Source of the DNA: Lepidonotus clava
Taxonomy: Eukaryota; Annelida; Polychaeta; Phyllodocida; Polynoidae
Direction: 5' to 3'
Assembly (NCBI GenBank): GCA_936440205.1
Contig: OW387133.1
Location: forward strand, 9,638,001-9,702,000
DNA: 64,000 nt
A model generated the notes under the pieces. It saw only the letters and a program-made list of their open reading frames with translations, had not been told where the DNA came from and did no database searches. Positions 37,601 to 48,512 of this stretch are shown piece by piece. The translations under genes and the position numbers were made by a program. Every line of letters begins with the position of its first letter. Positions within the stretch are counted from its first letter, which is position 1.

Positions 37601-40600
37601 AGACCTTATTACTGTACAAGGAATATATGGAACTGATTAAGAAATAAAACCTGTCATTTCAAAATCGACAAATTTGAAAGCCCAAAGGCTACCAGAACGT
37701 GAATCATAGAGTTCTTAAATTGAACAGGCAAATTGTGAAAATCGTTATTGGTAACTGCTAAACATCTAGCTATTACTGCAAAGTAATGGATCATATAACA
37801 TATCATTTACAAGTATAATTCATGTATCATCACTGCTTAACTGGAACACCAATTATTTGTGAACTTGACAATACATTATAAAAAGAAATGAAATACAATT
37901 TTAGAAAAATGTTGACGCTTACGTCGTTGCCCCTGGTCATCATGGCTTTGAGGCCGGCGGCGGCGTCGGCCCCGCCCTGGGTCTGGTTGGCAGCCATCCG
38001 CATCTGGTACGCCGTCTGTCGGGGGTTGGAGATTGTCGCCGACCCTGCACTCGTCGGCTGGGGCGCGTACTGACCACCCAGCTGGAAGGACGGCCGGTTG
38101 GCGTTCTTGAACTGAAACAGGGAACATTATTAATTTTTCTTTTTTTTTCTTTTCGGTCACTGAACAAAGCACACTAAGCCGCGTCTTTCACATGTTAAAA
38201 CAGGAAACACCGTCTATTAAATTGTATATATCAATACCAATGAACGTTACCATTCCCCACAAATTTTTTTTCTTTCCACATACGGCACTGAGCTGTGTTT
38301 TTTGTGTGTGTTTTTATATCACAATTTAAGACAATATTTATCAGGTAAGACTTACACCTACGCATAACCCTCAACATAGAATGTTGTTATGGATTCTTTG
38401 GGAAAAACTCTGCTTCTAATGCTGACTAGAAATATAATATCATGTTGATAAAACTCTGGTAAGACGGATTGAAGTTCGTACTTACCTGCCGGTCCCTCCT
38501 CCTCCTCATCTTATTTTTCCTTCTGAAATTTATCTGAAAGGGAAAGTGATAACATTACAAAGCGTACACTTTTTACTGAAGGCTTACATGGAGAACTATG
38601 CAAAAGGAATTCTAATTCACTTGAGAAAATTAATAAGCTTGTTACACATATGATTTGAATGAGACATTTAACAGCACTGGGTGTAGAAAATAAAAAGAAC
38701 TTACGTCACTTTCTCTTCTTTGCTTGAAGATTTCGTCCTCTACTTCTCCAAGGTCTACAGGCAACGACAAAGACATAAGATATGACCAGGTTTTATTCAT
38801 CACAGTTCTGTAGATATATTCAACACGACAGGTATCACACAACAACGCATAGTATATATCTTCATTTTGGTTAAGCTGGGCGTCACACTTTTATCAATTA
38901 ATTATTACTGGAAAAGTCACCTTTTCCCTGATTAATTTTCGCTGAGGAAAGTCTGAACTCTTTTCGGGTTAACTGTATATATTTTGCTGCTCGATATCAA
39001 TTGCAACATTTCTCGATTGCCTGGGTTAGCTGCTTTTTATAACCATCTCTAGTGATTTGATAACTAAACTTGTCTATTTCGAGCACCAATTTGTACGGCT
39101 AAGACAAGATATCCACGAGGTGATTACACCGATATTTACCTTTGAGGATTAGTTGGACGCGTTCTAACGACACGAATCCGTTTTCTGTAAGGTACCCCTG
39201 GAAAATTAAGTGAATATGTGTATAAAAGTTTGGTCCTCAATACTTTGTACAATGATAAAACGTAGTTTGCGATAATGTTTTTCTACAAATTGTAGGTAAT
39301 TGTTTTCTAACATTTTGATTTAAAATATGAATTAATTATCTTTTTATACAAAATCATTTTCTAGTAAGGAAAGTAATTAAACAAAATATTTAAAGGAAAA
39401 TTAGAGCAGTAGAAAGCGGCCACACGTACCCCCGTTTTGTGAATTGTTGCCTTGTAGATCCTGATCAATCGGTCAATTGCACCCTCTCTGAAAAAGAGTA
39501 TCGAGTTGTTATTTTTTCTTCGTTCTGCTTGAGTCTATTTTGAGTTTCAGCATCCCATAATTTGAAAAGTAATACAGTGTTTATGAAATCTTTTTGTACA
39601 TTGTTGCCGTTACAAATTGACCTTGTATCCACTATTTTACTGCGGAGACACAAGTCCATAACAATTGTGGTACATATACTATTATTGTCCGATTTTAAAG
39701 TGGAATTTCAGGACATTTGCGTTCACGTACGCATTCTCTCGATTCAACAAGGTTGTTAAACCTAACTTACCTGATTGACAGTGAGGGGAGATGTGGCAAG
39801 AAATCGTTTCCCACGAAGAAGCACATGAACACCCAATCATCGATGGCTCGCTGCAGAAGAACGAGAAGCACTTAAAACAATTGTTTTCAAAAACATAAAG
39901 ACAACCTGAATCTCAGAGCACACTTTATTTAATAAATGCAAGGCTATAGACCTTTTTCATTAAGAGTGTTGGCCCCCTGGTGAATTAAATGGAAACAATG
40001 GTTTAGGTCAGTTCCCATAGTTAACCTATATACTTCACTTCATATAAGTTAACTATGGGAAACCTGAATTTCTTTGACTTTCCTTCTTGTGTACAGATCT
40101 GTTTTTCTACCTTAAGCTTCACTTTAAATTCTAAAGCCCATTCTAATACATCTAGATGTTTTTTATGGAATAATCTTTGTCTGTAAATATAGAACTTTAC
40201 ATTTAGTAGACAACCTGAATCTTAATATTGCACGTCACTGCGGTCATGTTATAAAATCAATTATAAAAGTATTTTTTCTTATGCAGTGGTCCAGCTTTTC
40301 TTTTTTCTAGTTAAAGCCAATTCAACGTGTAGCTTAGATATTAAATCTTATAAATCAGAGCGATTTGTCGTTTTAATGTGCGAGATGCTTTCTGCATGGC
40401 TTTGAGCCCATCATTGCCTATGAGGTTTACCGCAGACACTAGGCGGCGCCAAAAGTTTAACCATTGCTCTTTTTAGACAGCTATAATAGAAGAAATCCCC
40501 CCTCAAAAAAAAAAGGAAAAAAAAGGAAAAAGATAAGAATAGAAAACCACAAAAATAAAGTTGTCTCTACGAACCTCAATGTCTTGTTTGAAGGGCAGAT

Positions 40601-43600
40601 TATTCATCTCTAGTTCTTTGGTCAGGAACTCTCGGAGGACAGGCAGTCGGATGAAAATGAACTCTGTCTCTGCACCCATCTTTTGGATCTCGTCATGCTA
40701 GCAATACAATGCAACAGACGACGATATGGAAAATAGGGCCTTACAATCCATATTTGGACCAGAGCATTTACTCATGTACATGTATAAAATAACACTTTGC
40801 AGAATCCCCAAAATATCAGTTTGTTGATTAGCTAATTAATCCATGTAATTACATCATTATCACGAGGGTGCTATTCTTTTATTAACATACAAGTGTTGAC
40901 ATAGCATATTGATCAAATTAGGGATACATGCACATAGAAATAAATGTTTTCCAAAACTAAAATCATTTCCGAATAAAAGGAGACAAATTGTTACTTCAGT
41001 ACTCACCTCGCCAGACTTTTCTTTCGCAAGACCAACGCATTCTTTCATTTCGTGACCTTTAAATCAAGAAGATAAATTAAATAGTAAATGGGTTGATCCT
41101 ATCATCAATCATTTCTGACGAACAGTGTCACACATAATTAATATTGCTTTTTATAAATATGCTAAGTTTTAATGTGAACTTTATTGTAAATCGGAGAACG
41201 ATCCGGTATAAAATCCTTACCAAACTGTCCACAAATGTCGCAAGGCTTCGGTTGGTTGGGCTTGAACTCCTCCCTAATGATGGTGAAGTTTGGCTCGTGG
41301 GTTGCCAGACCTAGATTAACGATCAAAATAAGGTAGCGTTAAAACATATGCCTATTCTAATGAAGAGTACTTTTATGATCGTGGCGGATGACTTACGCTC
41401 ACTGAGATATTGATGTAAAATTTGAAATACTAGATAACTGATTGAAAGACGAATAACAAACGGCTTAACATTAAACAGTAACTTGATGTATTAAATATTT
41501 CTCATCTTTTATTTTCGGAGGACGTATCCCTGATAATGATACTTGAAAAATATCTGATAATAACGCTTGGAATGTGAGTATTTATTTGGAACTGTAAATA
41601 TCTAATGAAGAGCTGTCGAATATACAAATTGTACTTACCCAACATGATAAGATCGGCTGCGGAAATATAGAAAAAATATTTCGTTAAGGATGAACATGCA
41701 AAATATTGTGTGTGGGCTGACCTGAACTCAGGAAATCAATTGAGACAAGGCGAGATAATCCAATCACAATGAAGATAAATTCCATTTAGTACACTCTTCA
41801 AAAACATAGCATTCAATCAAAGGAGAAAATGTTTGTTTTCCTTATTTTGAGACGTACGTCAGGGTTTAATTTACAGCAATATCAACCAGTCACAAGGCAG
41901 AATTTATTTACTCTCTTAACCAGGTTTCAGATTTTAGATGTAAGTCTGAATTTAACCTGATGTTGATCTGAAGTTCTAAGCAGCTTCTGAGGACCTGCAA
42001 GGGTTTTATGTCTAATTCAGATCGGACTGTGAATTATCTGTGGTTTAATGTAGTTTAAATACCTATAACCTGTAGTTTCACAAGTTTTTTTCAGAAAAAA
42101 TATGATATCAAACACAAATATGACAACTGAAATCCCTTCTTATTAGATGGCATAAATCTACTTACCGTCTGCTCCGCACAAACAGTGCTGTGTGTTTGGA
42201 TCGTGATCAGGTTGAGCTGGAATTCAAAACTCAAAAGATAATACAAATTCTCGGCGAAGTGTTGCATTCACAGCTACTGCATGAAATAAAGTGCCCTATG
42301 TGAGCCTCTCTTTTAATACTTAGACCAGTGTTGCCTTAGTGACATGTCACTTTTCGAATAATTAAAAGGGCATTTTATGTTTCCAACCACTTTGGACTTG
42401 TGATTTCGTCAATAGTTCAGGGGTGTCCAGTATTGGCAACAGTTCCTAGAGGGGTTTTTGTATTTATTTAAAAACATTTTTTTATTATACATAACTGGAT
42501 CAGTATAAAATGATAAAAAGGTCAGTAGGTATAATTCTTATGAAAAACCATAAACTATGAAATGATGCTGCTGAAATTATTGACATTAACATGTATCCTA
42601 TCAGAATTTTTTTTACTCATAACGTACCTCGTTGTTTCCGGATGAAGTCCATGATTTTGTGTTCGCCCTCCCCTGGGACGTTGGCATCAGATAAGATGAC
42701 TTCGATGTTCTGCCACCCGGGATCGTTGTTCAGGCGGTCGTGGATGTAGTACCTTAGGCAGTCGGCGAGGCGGAACATGAACGGCGTGCCCTTTTAGTAT
42801 GAAAAAGAGGACTTTGTGAGCTGGGAGACATTTTCTCTCCGAAAAAAGCAGATGGCAGTATATCCCCAAAGCCGCCGAATATCCGTCAGTGTTCGACGTT
42901 TTACACTTATAGTTTAACAGTGCACATTTTTTCCGATGAAATATTCATACTTTGTCTATATTAAATGACATTTTGTGCCAATTTCTTGCTGGATTCGTCT
43001 AAATATCAATTTGTCTATGATATGTCTGGTATGGCATGGAAATAGTTTTTTTTTGATAAACTGAGGAATCAAGAGTAATTCTATTCAATTCAGGGTTAAG
43101 GAATATAATTAGAAATGCCACTTGGTTCGGAAAAGCTTGTCAAGGTAATGCATCTTCACTTACTGGAGTGATACAGTTACTGTCGAAGTGTTCGCTCGGG
43201 GGTTTGTCAGGGGGAACATCCATTCCCTTAGCCCTCAGGTCGTCCTTGATCTTTGCCACCTCTTCCCGTTTCTCACTGAAAACACATTTTAAACTTTAAA
43301 AAAAACCTGTTCTGTATGCCTGCTTCAGAAACGCAAGTCAGGGTCAAAGAATAAGTCTGAAAGTGCATCCATAATATTTGTAAGTATCCTAAAATATTGT
43401 AAAACCTCACGTGAGCGCTCATTTTTGAAAGTTATCATCAGAGGTGTTGAAGTAAAAAGATATCATACTAGAATATGAAATCTTACATCCCTGCTACTAA
43501 GGCCAAAATCGCATATTCTTAACTGCAGATGTCTGCTGTCAATTCTAAAATCGAACGATGCCTTCTAAATCTAGTTCTACATTTTCTGTGACGCTATTTC

Positions 43601-46600
43601 CTTTTTTCGTGGTGTTTTTCCTATGAACTCACATGGATTCTTTTGCTGCTCTGAATCGCCTGGATCTCTGCTGGTTCATCTTGGCTCTTGGGGCCTGGAA
43701 AACAAGAAGTATACATTATTCAAACTTTTTTGCTCAGGAAATTTTAAGACGCATACATCTTTACACAAGTGATACCTAGGAAAAATAGAACTGAAGCGTT
43801 CTCATATCCCAAATACCTTTGCCAAAGAATAACGTACAAAATACCGGACTCGTTCTCATTTTATAGATTTTATAGATGACCTTTGATACTTTTTAACCCT
43901 GGCGTGGGCACCCTGATTCAATCATCGTGAACTCACCACTCCATCGATGGCCATGTACAGCACCCTCCGGGGACGACAGATGGAGAAGATGCGGTCTATG
44001 TACTCGAAGATCAGCACCATCATCTCATCCTCGTTCTTCGGGGCGGGCCTAACAAGTTAATAACATTTGTTATAAATGAGTGTAATGAGCTAGACTTAAT
44101 CAATACCTTAATTTTTGTTATCATTATTAACCATTCTCACTCATACATGAATAATCTTCTGAATACATGAATTGATCTAAAAGTGAATAGTTACGGTTTA
44201 CAATTTTGTAAACGATGTTTTAAAATGCGTTAGCTTCAGTGTACTTTTACTTCTTTAAGTAGTGATTTGCAGAATTAAGGTTGTTAATTTGAACGACCTT
44301 CAAATGCATCATGCTTTGTCTAAATTAGGACTTACATATATCAAAGAACCCTGAAGAATCCTGTAAAAGGTCGAAACACGTCGGTTACTAAAATTGTTTA
44401 CAAGTCTTCACTTACTCAACGCTTCGTGTTGGTTGATAGTTAAAACCCTCAGCTATATATCAAAGAAGTAAGAACTTCAAATGACCTCGCGAACGATAAA
44501 ATAAGTCATGATGATTTAATAAGTTTCCTGCAATTTGTACTTACTTGTTTTCAGGATGGCAACAGGGATGAATAATGCCATTCATGTCCAAATAGAGATT
44601 ATCGAATTCGACATCATTCGGGTTTGGCTTACTGGTATCAACTGGAATGTTAATGCCTCCAACTTCCTTTGGCTGAAATATAAAGATATGTCATAAAGAA
44701 AAGTAATTTCCCAATAAAGTTATATCTATTCAGTTGTGTGACAGTGGGATATCCCTCCACACTCAGCCGAGTCAGCGAGCCTCCTAAATGCATGTGCCAT
44801 TTCGACCGGACAAAACCATTGCACCATGTAGAACTGTCTGTAACTTTTCAATCAATGTAGGAAGAGATATATTTAAAAATCATATTATACTCCATACCTA
44901 GTCTGGTTTATAACATGTTTTTGAGTATGTTTGAATCGTTATGTAACACGCCTAGGCCACAACCACAGGGGACGTTGCTTTATCAACTTTATGTGTTGAT
45001 TAAGTATTTTGTTTGCTGCACGGGGTCCCAACCAGCGGTAACATTCTCTACTGCTACTACTACACTATAATTTAGTCACCGACGTTTCCATGAAATGTTT
45101 CAAATTCGCTCCTGCCTGGTTTGCACATTTTAACTTCCCATCATTGTACAGACCTTGATAAGCGATTTCATTACCCAACAACCCTACAGTTCTTCCTATC
45201 ACGCTTCATATCACGCCTGTATAATAATTTGATTGTTTGCCTTTCCAAAGAACCCTACGCTGCCCTTTTTTACGAGTGAGGGCCGGATATGTTGCTTCTC
45301 TGGAAAATGTAATATGCACCCACCAACGATGCTCTTTATTCAAAGGGAAAGGACACGCTCTACATCGTTCATTAATGTGTTTTCATGGTACTTGTCTAGC
45401 ATGTACTTGCTCCGTTTGTTTCATGGTTGTTGGGTGACATCATATAAAATCATTGGAAGATGACAAACCTAAAATAGCGACTAGAATGAGTATCCCATTA
45501 AGTAATTGTCTATACTGATCAACAATGAGTGAATGACTTGTGGCACCACCTTTGCTGGCTACAAGAAACAGGTAGGGGTACCTGTCAAAGTACTTGTCAA
45601 TCTGACTACAAAGCCCCTCCCTACAACTATACTGCCACAGGTACACAGGAAGGAATGGGAGGGGATACTTGTCAATCAGGGTACATGGCCCCTCCCCACA
45701 GGCATGGTGCCGATGACCCCTTCCTTTAAACAGCCAATGAGAAGGCAGGTGACTAATTGTTAGGCAGTAACAGTGATTAACAGGTGCCAAGACCCCAGAC
45801 CCATCAAGAAATAATTGTTACAAATTGGAAAAAAAAAGATTATGATCGAAATAATCAATCAGGGTCGTCCGCGACCACATTGGTCCGATGACCTATCATA
45901 AAGAAATTAATAAATACAAATTGGGAACAAGGCCCCATAAAACATAAATGTTATGGCTCTCTGCTTTTATACAATGCAGAAGTACCACCTGTAAAACTTT
46001 GGGGGCACCCTTAGCAATAACCAATATAGGACCCCAAAGCAAAAATGAAGATCAAAGACCACGAAAATGTTTATCGAACCTGAAAGAAATTTTTGTTGTA
46101 CACTGTGACACAGAGTACAAAAATAATTTTTATAACATGAAAGAATATTTAGATCTATATAGTTTTCCCTTAGAAAAAACCCACTTATATATTGTAACAG
46201 GGATTTAAGATATACGAACGGTGGTGAGGCACCTGTTACGACGCTGAGTCAATAATGTAAAATAGGTAGTGTAATGTCGATCGTCGTAGAAATATGAGAC
46301 CACCTACTAGTAAGCCGCTTCCCGTAGGCTGCTGGTGAGAGCAGGGGGGAAGCAGGGTAGTAGGCTACTCTTACTGATAAAACACAAGTCCACTAGTGAG
46401 CCCACTAGGTGGGGGTAGTGGCTGTGGCTGCCTTCAGGGCAGGGTCAAATGGCTACTCAATAGAGACCAGAGCTCTTAGATGTTCACTCTAGTGGTTTAT
46501 TAGGCCAAATGACAAACAAGTGCTGTGTCGCCGCTACTTATATAGGGGAGCACGCTGGAGCACATAAGGGCAAACTGGAGCACGGTGCACGTCGGAGCAC

Positions 46601-48322
46601 GCTCAGGCACGCTCGGGCACATGAGGGCACATTGGAGCACGCCATAGCACGCTGAGGCACACTCGGGCACATGGGGGAACACTCGGGCACATGAGGGTAC
46701 GCTGGGGCACTTTAGGGCACGGTGCACGTCGGAGCACGCTGGAGCACATCAGGGCACGCTTGGGCACATTAAGGCACGCTGGAGCACGGTGCACATTGAG
46801 GCACATTTGGGCACGCCAGGGCACATTAGGGCACGCTCAGGCACATTAGAGCACGCTGGAGCACGGTGCACGCCAGAGCACGCTGAGGCAGATTAGGGCA
46901 GATTAGGGCACACTCGGGCACATTAGGGCACGCTGGGGCATATTACAGCAACAGAAGGGTAGTTCTGTTACAATATGTAAGATGCCCTCGAGCTGAATAG
47001 TGAGCCTTCTAAATTAAGATACCGAAGCAGAGCCAGGGCAGAGCCGAAGCACTTTGAGGACTAAAACATAAAATACACTCAAAATATTAATACTGCAGGG
47101 AAACATCTTTATGGGTAACATTTTCTAGATATACTGCATGCTCTGGCTGGCCCTGAAAGAATACATTAAGTTTTTATCATTATGGGAATTTCACCCTTTT
47201 AGTCAAAATTGTTAGTATCAGTAACATCTCAAATTAAGGTAATTTATCCATCAATCTAATTGGTCAGGTAAACTTCTTTTTGCATGATTAATCATTAAGG
47301 GATAGAGGCTTATGTGCAGTTATGATACTTGTTAAAAACTTGATTACAGATTGGAATAGACTAGTGATCATCGGCTCTGGTTGCCCACTGGGCAACACAG
47401 ACAGTCACACAGTCACAGATACTCAATTCAGTGCCTCAGATTACTGACGCGGATGTCAGTCTTATTGCACAGTATCTTAGCTAGCTTAAGTTAGAAGCAA
47501 GGATCGGGGCTAAAATCAACTCTCTGAGTAACTATGTGGGCAGAGAGCATAGAGCTGATGTCATAGGTGCGAGGTAAATAAGATACGCAGTATGTGCCAG
47601 CACTCCTCAGAGTGAGCCACATAGCCATTTAGGCAAGTCCGAGAAGTAAGGGCTTAGGGAGCTCAGGTTATCATCTGGATGAGTGAGTAGAGCCGGATAG
47701 AAGGTTGAGCTTGGGAGTGTTGCCTGTTGGTTGTTTGGAGTAGAGCAGACAATCTTTCAGTGCTGACATAAGTCAACAGAACTCAGTGACGTATATCTAT
47801 ACCATAGACTATGCATTTGGATTAATAAACACTATCCTTAGGCTTTCATGTGAGTTCTTTGTTGTACATGAATTTAGAACTATGTCATAGGATGACTGAC
47901 AGTCGAGATGAGATGGAAGACTGCAATCTATCATTCTATGGCTAGCTTACTGGAACCATGAAGACGGAAAACTAATGAATGGTACACTAGGCCTAGTTCA
48001 TCAGAGTCAGTATGATTTTTTGGTGGTCCTGGGCCACTGGACACCCAATTTATCAAGCTCTGAGTTAGGACTTAGGTGTATCACTATCTGATTATCAGCA
48101 ATAAGCTGCATCGCTGTTTCACTTTCAGGTCCAGGGACCTCGAGCGCAGGACATGTGATTGTGAACAACTCGAAAATGCAGTCTACACTTTCGGGAAACA
48201 GATCTCAGGACATGCGCCTTTTCATTTGTCTTGGATTCTTTACTCACCTTTTCCTCAACGCAGTGTACAACCAGTGAGGTATACTTGCGGCTAAGCCATC
48301 GGAAGAAGGCTGGAACACCCAT
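28670..48322 (-). CDS. XRN2: XRN2, nuclear 5'-3' exoribonuclease 2 (29 coding exons)
   Basis: The product degrades uncapped RNA 5'-3' in the nucleus and drives torpedo termination of RNA polymerase II. The translation opens [14 protein letters not shown], the family N-terminus. Active-site motifs are LYLDMNG (D54), GEGEHK (E204, E206), GADADLIM (D234, D236) and [10 protein letters not shown] (D344); a CX2CX4HX4C zinc knuckle lies at 264-277 and a basic stretch at 414-425. Exons, high to low: 48248-48322, 44545-44672, 43937-44048, 43633-43694, 43164-43275, 42628-42790, 42166-42216, 41639-41656, 41221-41310, 41007-41056, 40575-40697, 39771-39850, 39430-39487, 39140-39197, 38705-38754, 38486-38533, 37923-38111, 37351-37427, 36967-37051, 36618-36668, 36112-36219, 34706-34795, 33952-34024, 33671-33754, 33290-33390, 32994-33073, 31010-31078, 30332-30472, 28670-28979. 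Phases agree at every junction. The model gives 911 residues (human 950). The last exon's end is uncertain; the donor at 40574 (GTTCGT) is weak. Confidence 0.96.
29684..29722 (+). mobile_element. hAT-like MITE, left-end fragment (XRN2 intron)
   Basis: ACAGGGTACCAACCCAAATT followed by CCATTTTCATTG matches the left end of the copy at 32583. The remainder is missing. Confidence 0.65.
29755..29862 (+). repeat. Short element with GGGAGTCCC / GGGACTCCC ends, copy in XRN2 intron
   Basis: GGGAGTCCCCACCATTAGCT at about 29804 and ATAACTAGGGACTCCC at about 29838 form inverted ends. The flanking 50 bp are also shared with the copy at 49428-49535, which is its reverse complement. Confidence 0.75.
30710..30953. 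mobile_element. MITE with CAGAGATGCCACT ends (XRN2 intron)
   Basis: CAGAGATGCCACT (30710-30722) and AATGGCATCTCTG (30941-30953) are inverted repeats with one mismatch. Flanking octamers AATATTAT / TATTTTAT agree at 6 of 8. A lone right end (AGTGGCATCTCTG) lies at 60799-60811. Confidence 0.7.
31480..31773. mobile_element. MITE with TAAAGCTATATTCCACTATG ends (XRN2 intron)
   Basis: The left end (31480-31500) and right end (31754-31773) are inverted repeats of about 20 bp with a one-base indel. The interior has smaller inverted words (CCACCACAAG / CTTGTGGTGG). Confidence 0.8.
32583..32891 (+). mobile_element. hAT-like MITE, best-preserved copy (XRN2 intron)
   Basis: Inverted ends AGGGTACCAACC (32583-32594) and GGTTGGTACCCT (32880-32891) match exactly apart from strand. 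The flanking octamers AGTTTGAC and CGTTTCAC agree at 6 of 8 bases, in line with the 8-bp duplications of hAT elements. The interior repeats TTCCCTGTGTTTTCCCTG. No transposase. Confidence 0.8.
34561..34660 (+). mobile_element. hAT-like MITE, short 100-bp copy (XRN2 intron)
   Basis: Ends AGGGCACCAAC and GTTGGTACCAT match at 9 of 11 bases. Flanks ACACTGAC (34553-34560) and GCACTGAC (34661-34668) form a near-perfect 8-bp target duplication. Confidence 0.8.
34881..35051 (+). repeat. ATCTATTT-rich tandem repeat (XRN2 intron)
   Basis: Units of TTTATCTAGTTATAGTGATC recur with slips, bounded on both sides by CTAGTAAACCATAT(A/T)CATCGTG. Confidence 0.8.
35597..35818. mobile_element. MITE with about 39-bp inverted ends (XRN2 intron)
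   Basis: GGCCTATATCTTCGTAACTA at the left is mirrored by TAGTTACGAAGATATGGGCC at the right, and the match continues through TTTGGCTGATCAGGGAAA. A single worn arm lies at about 54708-54748 in the other gene. Confidence 0.8.
36322..36570 (+). mobile_element. hAT-like MITE, diverged copy (XRN2 intron)
   Basis: Starts ACCAGGGTCC and carries AAATTCCCTGTGTTTTCCCTG plus the T-tract and GCCATTTTC of the family. The terminal repeats are worn. Confidence 0.65.
39944..40070. mobile_element. Palindromic MITE, partial copy in an XRN2 intron
   Basis: It starts CTATAGACCTTTTTCATTA and runs through GGCCCCCTGGTGAATTAAAT to the central ATAGTTAACCTATATACTTC and its complement. The right arm stops after GTTAACTATGGGAAACCT. 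Confidence 0.85.
41639..41656 (-). CDS. XRN2: XRN2 coding exon 8, an 18-nt microexon
   Basis: This exon is only 18 nt, flanked by a CAG acceptor and a GTAAGT donor. It completes A235 and encodes D236-L-I-M-L, plus the first base of G241. Aspartate 234 of the GADADLIM active-site motif comes from the preceding exon, so the two catalytic aspartates are on different exons. Skipping it would keep the frame but remove six residues of the active site. The junction phases (1 on both sides) match the neighbouring exons. Confidence 0.9.
44345..44438 (+). repeat. Dispersed repeat end, copy 3, in an XRN2 intron
   Basis: Contains CGAAACACGTCGGTTACTAA and ends CTTCGTGTTGGTTGATAGTT, nearly identical at the end to the 18.1-kb copy. 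Confidence 0.65.
46193..46972 (-). mobile_element. Solo LTR in XRN2 intron 1
   Basis: The 780-bp block begins TGTAACAG and ends CTGTTACA, the TG...CA inverted ends of an LTR, and is flanked by ATAT on both sides (46189-46192, 46973-46976). Read on the minus strand it has the LTR order: a repeat-filled U3, a TATATAAG box (46537-46544), then AATAAA about 35 bp on (46496-46501), then a U5-like stretch. No internal region or second LTR is seen, so it is a fossil solo LTR. The superfamily cannot be decided. It has the same orientation as XRN2. Confidence 0.65.
46547..46945. repeat. 10-bp minisatellite (GGAGCACGCT-type units) inside the LTR
   Basis: About forty decamers of the pattern NGGGCACNNN / NGGAGCACGCT-like follow one another with sparse slips. 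The motif GGTGCACG or GGTGCACA interrupts the register at about 46580, 46720, 46790 and 46866, giving a higher-order pattern. The unit length equals about one DNA helical turn. Confidence 0.9.
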
Positions 48323-48512
48323 TTTGATGTAATTTTAACGGGTTCAAAACGCAAAACAATGCGGCCTCCTCGTTGTGGGAAGCCGGAGCGGAAGTACAAC
48401 ACCGGAAGTCGTCAAATTTGTTAAACCCATCGTGATTGGTCAAATTTCTAGGTCACGCAGACATCAACCAATCAGCGATCACATTACATTTTCGTCACTC
48501 CAGAGAATCAAC
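48323..48512. promoter_or_regulatory. Bidirectional promoter between XRN2 and the HEAT-repeat gene
   Basis: Only 190 bp separate the two divergent start codons, so both 5' UTRs and the core promoter must lie here. Two ETS motifs (GCGGAAGT 48388-48395, CCGGAAGT 48402-48409) and two CCAAT boxes in opposite orientation (ATTGG 48435-48439, CCAATCA 48468-48474) are visible, with no TATA box. ETS plus CCAAT without TATA is the usual make-up of housekeeping bidirectional promoters. Shared regulation of the two genes is an inference. Confidence 0.8.

Larger units (their letters stand above)
44673..48247 (-). other. XRN2: XRN2 intron 1 (3.6 kb)
   Basis: The longest XRN2 intron. It holds the solo LTR with its minisatellite (46.2-47.0 kb) and a degenerate direct repeat around ACTTGTCAATC near 45590-45700. 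No exon-like frame with XRN2 similarity is needed here, because exons 1 and 2 join in frame. Confidence 0.7.

Noticed and set aside
46500-46824. Cys/Pro-rich frames (CPSVPERAP-type repeats)
   Set aside because: They arise from the 10-bp minisatellite in the LTR; with a 10-bp unit the frame cycles every 30 bp and can stay open by chance.
46500-46950. CRISPR-like array
   Set aside because: Units are 10 bp without spacers and the genome is eukaryotic.
48375-48512. In-frame upstream ATG that would add 46 residues to the HEAT-repeat protein
   Set aside because: It lies in the promoter over the ETS and CCAAT motifs and encodes a basic, unpatterned stretch. ATG 48513 is in good context and starts the patterned protein.
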